64,000 nucleotides of DNA from Calycina herbarum (Eukaryota; Ascomycota; Leotiomycetes; Helotiales; Pezizellaceae). The stretch lies in assembly GCA_001414485.1 (NCBI GenBank), contig LLEY01000003.1:310001-374000 (forward strand), in the 5' to 3' direction. A model generated the notes under the pieces. The model was given only the letters and a program-made list of their open reading frames with translations. It was not told the DNA's origin and ran no database searches. The number at the start of each line of letters is the position of its first letter. Position 1 is the first letter of the stretch. A program made the translations under genes and the position numbers. Below are positions 35,822-46,297 of the stretch, piece after piece.

Positions 35822-36968
35822 CTTTGGGATCGGAGGGAGGAGAAAATTTCAGAACTTCCCCAACTGCCTGCCGTATGCTGTGTTTGTAATGTGATCGAAA
35901 TACAAGTATTGTCGTTCTTTTCAAGTGGGTTTGTGTTTGTGAATACTACACAAAAGTGTAACTTTGTGCGAACAGATAGAGGACAAGATAGGAGGTTGGC
36001 TAGCAAGTGGCAGTAAATAGACCAACCTAGGATAGCCTGCACCGCATACAACTCAACGCAAACCAGATAAAAACTTTACCTAGTCGATAATTTAGTTATT
36101 TAGCACACTTCGCTTCTACTTGTACTTTTCTTATATTTTTGCGCTTTTTCTACGTCGAGTTATTCCAGCTTGCTAATTACTGCCATTTATCACGTGAAAA
36201 AGATCGCTTGGCACCCAACCCCTCGATTTATCAAACGATCCCACGACACGATAATCTCCTTCTCATCCTGTGTTAATTGACACGGCATACGACGAATTAT
36301 CGAGCAAAACATGTTCTTGCGTTCACCGTCACTCTGCAGAATAACGCCAGCCTTCCGATATTGCATTGCCCCGCTTCTAAAAGGTGACGCCTGTCACAGT
36401 CACAGCACGCGTTTATCGAATCCACAAGATACACAGCATCCCGAATCCTCTCCCGGTTATTCATGATCTTCTCGCGGGATGATGTCATGATTGCGATGCG
36501 GACTTGCGTGTCACTACACAGCTTCGACCTTGATCCCACGATGCAGATTCCCGAAAGCAAGTTCGCTTTGCAGAAACCATCCCGCGGTTTCTCGCAGAAG
36601 CCTCATCTTACAATTGGCGTTGGAGCTGGCACCGTGGGGGCGCACAATTTCGGGAAAGGTTGTGCCGTGGGTTGATGGCCAATGCCTCCAGGCATATCGG
36701 GGCTTCGTATACCATTCTTTGGGAGCCCAGCGCGTACCGAAGGGAACAAATGCGATATTCGGGATGAGGTGGAACAAAAACAAGACTTTGGGGCTACCGC
36801 ACATTTTCACGGGGAACTTAAATGGAAATGGGGTGAATATCACAAAGCAAACGCAATTTTTCATATCGGGGACAGTTGCGAGTGGATTGAATTGCCAATT
36901 ATCCTCCTTGAATATTGAAGTAGAGAGCTAAACAATAACAGACAATATTCGAGTAGTGCTCGATTATC
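35822..36968. other. intergenic, no gene seen
   Basis: The dioxygenase (plus) and transaldolase (minus) converge here. The frame at 36491-36931 (+) has no ATG-plus-motif support. Confidence 0.4.
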
Positions 36969-38289
36969 TTAAGTCAATGGCTTTAGTAAGGCTTCGCACT
37001 TGGCTTGAAACTCACAAAAGAGCTCAATAGCCTAAATCACTGTTAAATTGGAAGCCCCGAGGAGGGAGGCAATATATCTTACCTGCTTTGTTTTTGTCTC
37101 CCCTTTACCCTCTCCATTTTTGCCGAATTGGTGCCTGAATCCCGCCTCATCATCGATGAAGCTCTTCCTTTCCATTGTGCCGAGCTCAGTGTGTTTTTTG
37201 AGGAACAAAGAGTGGTTGCTGACTTCCTCTGCAGTCCACTCAGCCCGTTTTAGGTCTTCTACAATATGAGGAGCAATGGTCATTGCATTCACTCCAGCGA
37301 TCAACATCACTTCCTCGACTGATATAACGCTGCATGCCTTGACGCGGGTTTCGTATGAATTCTGCTCATAGTATTTCTGGGCCTGAAGACAGAGCGAAAA
37401 GTTGGGATCATTATCTTCGTATCTACATATATGGTATATTAGCCACAAGGAGATGGAATGATGAGATGAAACCTACGCGGCATCAAAATGAACCCTCACT
37501 TCATGCACGAATGGTGAAATCGATACGCAACCAGCCTCCCCAGCGAGGACTACTTGTTCAATTGTGAAAATGGTAGTGCCCAGGGTCCTAATTCCCGCGG
37601 ATCTCAGTTCGCGGCATGCTTGGAGCCCTTCCCAGGTGGAAGGTACTTTGATGCAAAGCCTGGACAGATTAAAGCTGGGGTTCAATCGTTGGCAGAAACT
37701 AGCGATACCTGTTTCGAAAAGACCAAGTCAGTCTGCCAAATTTCTGTCTTTGTTTATCTGACGTTTTGTCTCGTACGTTTACCGTTGTCTACAATTTTCG
37801 CGGTTGCATAGGAATAGGCTGGATTTGCCATAATATGAATAGACCCGCTGATGTGAGGGACGACATCCAATGCAAGAATACACATCTTATTAATTAGCAA
37901 ATGAGGTATTTGTGTTTGTGGGGGAAATACACACGCTCAGCTCAACAGCCAACTCCACCAGAGTTACATTAGGATATTCATGGCAGATGTTTTTTGCCAA
38001 CACAGCGGAAGTTTTAAGCACGGGGAGCTTTTCGTGTTTGGACAATTCGAAATAGAAATCCGCCTGCGATATTCAGTCTTCTTGCTCTCGATGAGTGGAT
38101 GCAGAGATTTGAACCTGGTTGGACGTGGAGTCGATGAACGGCCCAAGAGTCTTCGCGACTATATTTTGAAAATTGTGTTAGCTATTGAGAGGTAACATAT
38201 GGAGTGACCATACTTTCTATATTGACGCTATCAAGATCAACCTGAGTCAGACTTCTGAGCTGTTCAAGGAGCTTGACACCTGGAGCCAT
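36969..38289 (-). CDS. transaldolase-family protein
   Basis: Seven exons (38289-38214, 38158-38115, 38063-37935, 37885-37783, 37708-37477, 37422-37083, 37031-36969) join to 328 residues, the usual length. Family signatures: QLRSLTQVDLDS at the N-terminus, LGPFIDSTSNQADFYFEL, IHIMANPAYSYATAKIVDNG, the Schiff-base lysine region RLCIKVPSTWEGLQA (Lys138) and the C-terminal FCEFQAKCEALLKPL. The enzyme moves a dihydroxyacetone unit between sugar phosphates (fructose-6-P plus erythrose-4-P giving sedoheptulose-7-P plus glyceraldehyde-3-P). It is divergent from the NRPS-like gene with 432 bp between starts, which suggests co-regulation. Whether it supplies a sugar-phosphate precursor or has a new aldol activity is open. 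The exon 3/4 junction uses a GTGTGT donor and is the least certain. Confidence 0.88.
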
Positions 38290-38721
38290 TATGGAAGTAG
38301 TCTTGAAAATGAATGAAATTGCAATATGATGTCAGAAGAGCAAGCAAGGGCATCGCAAACTGTAAGATTTTGTCCTTCTGGAGGCGCCAGAAACCATGCT
38401 TACATCTACCACGTATTTCCTAGTATGCCTTGTACCTCTAATCGTCAGTAACACTGATCACTTGCATATGCTGCGATTCGCTCGCTCTGAAATGCAGGCT
38501 GAGTCTTGCAAAAATGGTTAGCGTTCATATTTTCAGTCGTTCGTCGTACAGTCCACGCCGTTGTGTGTACTCAACAGCAGACCAGAATTTGGGTAGCACA
38601 TGTGAACGATATCCCTCGATTGGCAATTGCCAGTATATACCGATGAAAGTAGAGATTGTTATGCAATGTTTACCATTTATTGACCAAGTTTGAAACGCCA
38701 TTCCTTGTTTTACATACTCCA
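38290..38721. promoter_or_regulatory. bidirectional promoter region, transaldolase / NRPS-like gene
   Basis: A 432-bp interval lies between two divergent starts (38289 minus, 38722 plus). No coding frame is supported in it. A shared promoter is an inference from spacing. Confidence 0.45.
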
Positions 38722-41700
38722 ATGGATTCTTGCCAGTTTCCAACAACTCGGCGAGATAGAGCAAAAGATACTGGTTATAAAATCGCTAGATTGGCATTTC
38801 CTGATTCCGAGCTCAACAATCTTGTTGAGCACACAGAGAACTTCGTTCAAGCGTCATGGGCTATTCTTCTATGCCATTATGTAAGGAAGGAAAAAGTTTC
38901 GTTTGCGGTGCTTGGAAATTTGGATGCCATAGACGATACGTCGCCTCGAAGTTCTGATTCTCTGCCAGACATCTCCGTTTTGCAATATGCTCTGGAGCCA
39001 AGTCAACAGTTTGGGGAAATACACCCCCAAGCGCAATTCAGATCCACAGCTCGTGAACTTCTCGAATCTAAGATCAACACAGCAATATATTTCCACGGCC
39101 ATTGTTCGAGTAGTGGTGACCCCTCATTTGACCATTTCAGTTCCTTCAAATATTCTGTAAGATCTCAAAGTATAGTTTCTGTGGTGTGTGTGTACTAATA
39201 AGCATCTAGTTTGACTTGACTTTAACAGTCAAAAGACTCCAGCAATCTATGGATATCACTCTCAATTATCGATGCCCGATACTTTCCAAACGCTACGCCC
39301 AGTCCATTGCAGGGTCCTTACGGATGATATTGGGAACATGTCCCGACAAAACTTTGGATTCATTCAGGAATTCAATCGGGGAAGAAGACAAGAAGAAAAT
39401 GATCGACTGGAATCCAAAAACCGCATACCATCATATCAGTTGTATGCACCACTTGGTTCAAGCCACTTGTCGCATTTTACCCAATGAGGAGGCTGTCTGT
39501 GCTTGGGATGGATCACTCAGTTATTCCCAACTGGACGCGCTTTCGTCGATGGCTGCTAAGCAATTAGCAGCGGCCGGAGTCAAGCAAGGGATGCACGTTC
39601 CATTTGCATACGAGAAAAGTCTTTGGGCAGTTGTTGCTACTCTTGGAATTTTGAAAGCTGGTGGATCATTTGTGCCATTGGATCCTCACCATCCCACGTC
39701 GCGCATTGTAGATATCTTGGCTGCTACCGAAGCAGAAGTTGTTGTCGCCTCGGACTGCTTTGCGCCAAATTTTGCTAAGATATCGAAGTCAGTCGTGGTA
39801 ATATCCGCGAAGACGATGGACATTCCTTCAACTGAACAATCTCAGACGCAGAAGGATTTCTACTCAGCTACCGTCAAGCCCGAGGATCCCATGTTAGTCC
39901 TGTTTACTTCTGGATCAACAGGTAAGTGATATTCTCGGGGTATATTTGCCTATCCTTACTCCCGAAACCTCTTGAAGATTTCTCAAAGAAGTAAACTGAC
40001 TCCGAGATCCTCATGTACAGGTACGCCGAAAGGAATGGTGTTAACCCATGGTGCGATTTGTACTCACGCGGTTACTCATGGCAAGATCATGAAGTATCAT
40101 GGCGCTCGGGTTTTGCAATTCGCTGCGCATACATTTGATGTCGCCATAATCGATATTTTTACAACGTTGGTGTTTGGCGGTTGCATTTGTATTCCATCAG
40201 AAGTACGTATTCGAGTATTTGTCAAACAAACCTCCATGTTATATGAAATCATGCTGACTGTCCTCTTCTATTGTTAAGGAAGAGAGAAAAGGCGACATTT
40301 GCAAAGCCATCCGCAATATGCAGGCCAATTACGCAATTTTGACGCCTTCATTTGCAAAACTGTTCAAGCCATCGGAGGTGCCGACTCTCACAACACTTGC
40401 AGTTGGCGGCGAGGCGCTCCCTGAAGAAAGTCTCCGAGAATGGGTGAAGAAAATTTCCGTTATACAGATTTACGGCCCTGCTGAAGTTGGAATTTGTTTG
40501 AGTATGAATATGAGCCCTGATACGAAGACCGAAACGGTTGGGTACCCTCTACCGAACTGTACTTGTTGGCTTGTGGATCCTGAAGATTCTGATGTCCTTG
40601 TTCCTATTGGGGCTGTTGGTGAACTCGTTGTGTCTTCTCCAAGTCTGGCTCGGGAGTACCTGAAGAACGAAACAAAAACCCGTGACGCCTTCATCAAGAA
40701 CCCTGTCTGGTCTGACGGTATTCTACCAGACAATACACGATTTTTCAAGACTGGGGATCTCTTGCGATACAACACTGACCTTTTTGATGGCTCTTACGAT
40801 TTTGTTGGGAGGAAGGATTCCCAGATCAAACTTCGGGGTCAGCGAATTGAGCCCGCTGAAGTCGAAAACCATCTGTTGAGTCTCTCAGATGTAGCTTTCT
40901 GCGTGGTCGCCCGTCCTATTGAAGGATGCTTCTGCGGTAAATTGGTTGCTGTTGTGGAGATGAAAAGCCCTTGCTCCTCTCAAGTCAAAGATGAACCGAT
41001 CGCTCTCGCTGAAGTTCAATCTTTACAACTTTCTACTGTACAAGACCACCTCTCGAAACTTCTGCCAAATTACATGGTTCCCACAGTATTTCTGGCTATC
41101 AAAAACATGCCGTTTGTTCCATCTTTAAAGATTGATCGACAACGAGTAAAAGCATGGCTTGTGCATATGGAAACGCGGCCTTTCGAAAAATCAGAAACTT
41201 CTTCCGAAATCATGAACCCTATGCCCCTACCAAAATCCGAATTGACTGCAAATAAACTTAGTTTGGCAGTTGCGGATATTGTAGCTTCCAACGATGCACT
41301 CTTGAAATCTCGGCTCCAGAACCACGACTTCATCTTGCAATCCGCTGGCCTCGATTCAATACAGATAACCTCTCTCTCCATGTTTTTGCAACAGGAGTAT
41401 GATTGTGAACTTCCACTTTATCGAATGATAGACCACAATATGTCCATCAGAACACTAGCTCATCTTGTTGATCACTATCACGATTCTGGCACAAACCGAA
41501 AGCAGTCTACCATTGATATATTTCATGAAGCTCAGAATATTTTCCTTGGGCTCCTTCATAGTATCATTACCAAAGCTCATGCCGGCTTGCCTATTAGCCA
41601 CGATTATTCGAAGCTCCCGATTTCAGAGAACATATTTGTTACTGGCGCTTCAGGCTATTTGGGAGGAGCAATTTTGAAGCATCTGATGGAGAGGGAAAAC

Positions 41701-42764
41701 GTAGTAGTGCATGCTTTGGTTCGGTGCTCTGATGAAAACACTGGGCTTCAGCGACTGGCAACTTCTGGCAGAGAAGCTGGCTGGTGGAAGGACGAATACA
41801 AGTCGCGGATAAAGTAGGTTTATCAGCTTTCAAATTGTCAATATTTGCTAACTAGTCTACCAGAATATGGAACGGCGATCTAGCTCGTCCAAGCCTTGGT
41901 CTTGATGCCACCCAATGGGACCAGCTAAAGGGGCTGTCTATAGACCCTGCTTCTCATATCCATGCCATTATTCATAATGGAGCAAAGGTCCACTACAGCA
42001 CTTCTTACGAAGCTTTAAAGTCAACAAATATTGACCCCACCGCTGTCCTTCTCAAAACTACGGCATTGGCACCCCACATAGCAAATTTCACATTCGTTTC
42101 CGGAGGCCAGCTACCAGCCGATCGATCACTTGAATCCGGCAAAATTGACGACACTGAAATGAATGGTTATGCACAAACCAAATCCGTCTCTGAGATTCTG
42201 GTCAGAAAATGTGCAAGCGCCAATCAATTCACCGGGAAGAAAATACATATCGTCAAGCCAGGGTACATAATCGGCTCTCTGGGATCTGGTATAGCAAAGC
42301 CGACTGATTTCATATGGCGTCTGATTGCGAGCTGTGTGGAGCTCCGTATCTTCAACAAAAACGCTGGGTCCCAATTTGTGCATATTGCCGATTCCGACCT
42401 TGTTGCCCGCTATGTAGTTTCCAGTTTAGATAGGAAAACTGGCGAAACACTGAGAGTTCTAGAAGGGCTAAACTTTTCTGATATTTGGGCTGTTATGCGT
42501 AATAAATGTGGCTATGCAATGAAAGGTATTGAGAGAGAGGAGTGGGCGAGTCGGATGACCAGTGAGATTAGGTCGTGCGGGGAAGGACATAGGCTTTTTG
42601 CTTTACTTCATATGCTAGAGAAGGATGTTGGAACGAGTTCTTCTAAAGAGTCGGATACCACCTGGACGGAGAGGAAGCGGATGATGATGGTGGTGGAGAA
42701 CAATGTGCAATACTTGATTCGGGTTGGGTTTTTCCCAAAACCACCTGATGCTGGTGGTAATTAG
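38722..42764 (+). CDS. NRPS-like carboxylate/aminoacyl reductase: partial C, A, T, thioester reductase
   Basis: Five exons (38722-39156, 39210-39921, 40021-40202, 40279-41813, 41864-42764) give 1254 residues. The N-terminal about 220 residues resemble the C-terminal half of a condensation domain (NFVQASWAILLCHYV) but lack the HHxxxDG motif. The adenylation domain follows (about 230-710): LFTSGSTGTPKG, FDVAIIDIF, IYGPAEVGI, FKTGDLLRYN, GRKDSQIKLRGQRIEPAEVE and the A10 lysine in SLKIDR. The carrier domain has the phosphopantetheine serine in AGLDSIQI (about Ser802). The reductase domain has FVTGASGYLGG (about 896) and YAQTK (about 1056, YxxxK). Such A-T-R proteins activate an acid and release it as aldehyde or alcohol with NAD(P)H. 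FUB8 of the fusaric acid cluster is this type. The start is the first ATG in the open frame; an upstream exon is possible. Confidence 0.92.
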
Positions 42765-42925
42765 GAGTAGATTCAAAACCATGGGCTGGCTGGTTTATTA
42801 TCTTTTGGATTTTGGTAATTACCACCAGGCATGGTATTCGAAAACGTCAATCTTGTTCTTGAATAGGTGACCCTTGCAACCAGAATTGGGCAATTTCAAC
42901 GGCCTTTACAAGCAAAGGGGATTTC

Positions 42926-44954
42926 TCAATGCAAACCACACCATATAACCAAGCAGCTTAACAGCTCCAGTACCCAAAGCCCTCCAAGATCCCCGGGACC
43001 TCCGCAATTCTCTTTCCCTTTCTTCGCCATATTCACCAGAAGTTCATTTCGGTTCGACGTCGTTGGTGGAAACATCATGTACCACACAGGAACCCACGAT
43101 TTGAAAATGCAATCCAGCAACTTCAAGATCACACCAGGGAAGACAAAGAAGAAGGTTGACCGCGAAGGCTCGTACGAAGTGAGATAAATACAGAGGCGGC
43201 AAAGAAAGGGTATGGAAGCGTATCCACAGTAAGCGAGACATAGAAGAATCTTCGGATCGCATAATCGACGCAACATTGTAGCGTGGGCAGTTTGAGAGCG
43301 TTCGTTTGTTGAGGATTGGATCGCACCGCTGACTTCAAAGGTCATGGAGGTTAGGGAAGCAGGCAAAAGAGATATTAAACATCGATATGCGGTGTCTACG
43401 AAGTGAGTGGGTGAGCGAGCGAGCGAGTTTTTGTACAAGTACTTACAAGGTGAGCACCAAATCTCATTGCTCTGATAATTCCAGACTTGTCGTATCCCAA
43501 CATGGTTGTAGAGTAGATAGTTATTTATCTTTTGAGAGATGAAATATGCAGCAAACACACGGTAGAGCGTGTTGGTATTTTTTGCTGACCTCTCAAAATT
43601 CCCAGTCTCGCTTGGAAAAAGCACCAATGGGAATACCAGTAATGATAAAACGGTAGTGATTGGCGAATAATCTCGAAGAGCTTGTAGAAAAGCTACACCT
43701 CTTTGGAACCAATTCAACTTAGAAGTGAGCTTCGAACCCGGGAGGTAAAACCCAAAGCTTTTATGAACCGCGGTTGCGCTATCAGCCTATTGGAATCTCC
43801 TGGTCAGCCACATCAAGGACTTAAAAGGAAAGACCAGAGAATCAATACCCATCTCATCCTCTGTTTAACATGTGCCCTCAAAGATTCGGGAGCAAGCCCA
43901 ACCTGCAACTTCTCGGGAATAAAAGCAATTTTCCACCCATGGTCACTTAATTTCGTGGAGCACATGTAATCTTCTCCCGATTCTACTTGTGGCCAACCTC
44001 CAATTTCCTCAAGAGCTTGCCTTCGAACTATGTAGCCTGTTCCGGTGCACATAGCTGAATCGAGACGATCGTTCAATGGTTCGTACAAACTAAACCAAAG
44101 ATCAAACTCTGCTTTGTTCCCGAGTGGATCATCGATGGGGACGTTGTAATAATCCTGCACTGGTATCAGCAAAATGTGTCGAGGAAGCTCGATGAATTCT
44201 CGCCTACCTGTGGTGGAGCAACCAAAGCAATTATATCTTCGAGAATCAAATGCGGAACCATTTTTCTAAGCCAATTTGGTTCAGGAATCATATCTGCATC
44301 TAGTGAGGCAATGTATTCGGACCCAGACCTTGCCTTGCTTTCTTCGATTCCAAACTGGATATTCCCAGCTTTGAAATAGGATTTTACCCCCACCTCAACC
44401 TTCCTCGAAAGATATATCAATTGAGGACCATCCAAGCGTTCCAGGTTCTTGCTAACTTGACCAACCCCTCTCCGAAGCTCCTCGTTATGACCATCATCTA
44501 AAACAAACACTATGAATTTAGATTTCGGATAATCCTGTGCTGTAGCGGCAGCGACTGTGTCCAGAATGACATCTACCTGTTCTCCACAGCAAGTGACGAA
44601 CACATCAATTGATGGAGCCTCGTTCCCAAGCAACTCATATCCAGGACGGGATCGAGATTCTTGAGCACAGAGGAGGGTGAAAATCAGATTCATTCCCAGA
44701 ATCATTTCTGGGAAGTTCAAGCAAAACTCGCACGCTAGAAGAACCCATAGTCGCCAAGTTGTTTTCTGGTTTCCCCCAGAAATCGTAGAAGCGAGCTTGA
44801 ACTGAAGTAAATTGTATGAAACCCATAATGTCCAGGTGACGAGGCTGGACAATGTCAATAGGTGTGAGTAGCGCTCGAAAGGCAAAGGCTTGGGGGAAGA
44901 TCGTTTGATCTTGAATCCAGATTTTGATAGGAGGTGCGAATTGGTGTTTGCCAT
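42926..44954 (-). CDS. membrane family-2 (cellulose-synthase-like) glycosyltransferase
   Basis: Four exons (44954-44208, 44154-43849, 43786-43447, 43395-42926) yield 620 residues. Two N-terminal membrane segments (about 30-55 and 75-100) precede the GT2 domain. The catalytic signatures are VLDDGH, YIASLDADMIPEPNW (DxD, about 220), ESGEDYMC (acidic base region) and QRMRW (about 347-351, the QxxRW motif). The third exon supplies VHKSFGFYLPGSK and further membrane helices after it (for example ITTVLSLLVFPLVLF), as in processive sugar polymerases and hyaluronan/chitin-synthase-like proteins. The gene is convergent with the NRPS-like gene, only 161 bp apart. It may make a surface polysaccharide and be a bystander, or glycosylate a cluster product; the membrane topology favours the former. 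Confidence 0.88.
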
Positions 44955-46297
44955 TTTTATGCTGGGTTACACGAGGGTTTGGGGGAAACAACAAGTGAAC
45001 ATCAAGAAGTGAAAATATTCGCTTGCTGAGATTACTGGGAGAATCAACACTTGTGACTTTGGCGCGAGTGGGTGCACAAATGGAGAAACTGGTGTTTCTC
45101 AACTCCTGTGAATACGTGGTACCTCCAGGTCGAACAGATTTGAGTTCGTGTATACATTGCACAAAACAATGGTGGTTCTACAGCTCGCACAACATGGTGT
45201 AACAAAAAAGTCCGTGTTAGACACGTCTACGTTCTACGAGATCAAAGATTGTGTGTAGCGATGTGACTTTACAATGCACCATGAATCTCCGCTTTATTTT
45301 GTATTGTACGAACCGTGTCATTCGAGAAGATTTGGAAAAATCTCTGCTTGATTGTTCTAAATCCTCTCGGAAAACATTCATAGTCATTTTGGAAACTACT
45401 CGAGAAATTAGAGGGATTGATCTACGCAGACGTAGAAGAGAAACCCATAATTATCCAACGATTGCAAGGTTTGTTACTCTTGAAGAGAAAGTGTCGAGGC
45501 GAGGCTGAGGAGTCAAGTGGAGTGTCATTGAAAGGGAAGGAGCGAGCTGGAGTGTCGAGGTGTTGCGCAAGCAAGGGCGTCTCGCTGGGGTGTCGCGAAG
45601 GCTCTCGAGGACCGAGGCGTGACGTGGTGTTGTCAAGAGGGAAGGATCGATTTGTGTAGTGGTCAACAAGGAGTGTCAAGGTCGAGGTGTGGCCAAAGGG
45701 TCGGGGCGCCAGGTCCTGTCAAGAAGGAAAGAGGATCTCCTTCACTCTCAACCCATGCCGAGTCATGAAGAGAGCGAGCTAGAGGCACAGACCACGGCCC
45801 CGAATTCTCTCAAGTATAACTTCATCCCCATATATACGGTTTCTTGCTGTCGAAAAGGAATCGCGGGGGATGAGCTCTGAAATTTTATCCTTGTCTAGCT
45901 TCTATAGCCTAGTACAGTTTTCTCAACGGGAATGGGGGCTATTTTGATGCTTTGGAGCACCCCTCCGAGTCATTCTTGAATCAGTCGAAAACCATGGACG
46001 GGCGAGGAGGTAGGGCACGTGATAGTCTCGACGGTGATTTCCTAACTGTAAAGGTTATTGACCCTGAGTATATGTGCATAGCTGCCCATCCCGTATATTG
46101 AATAAATATACAATAGTTGAGATATCTTTCCCTTTCTCTTTTCCTTTTTTCAACATTCTATCATAACACGTGAGCCAAGATAACATTTCCTTCCCTCTTC
46201 AAATCAACAACCTTCCGTAAATTTTCTACAACAATTCAAACTCACAGATCCAATTACTAACCCTATATTCCATCAAACCCAATCAAATGAGAAACCC
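44955..46297. other. intergenic between the glycosyltransferase start and TF3 end
   Basis: It contains a G-rich stretch on the plus strand (about 45440-45760, many gaggcg/gtgtcg words) without a supported gene. The glycosyltransferase promoter must lie in its left part. Confidence 0.35.

Noticed and set aside
36969..38289. Idea that the cluster makes a mycosporine-type compound (transaldolase, methyltransferase, NRPS-like enzyme, 2OG dioxygenase)
   Set aside because: No sugar-phosphate cyclase or ATP-grasp ligase is visible, and the O-acetylhomoserine enzyme set points elsewhere.
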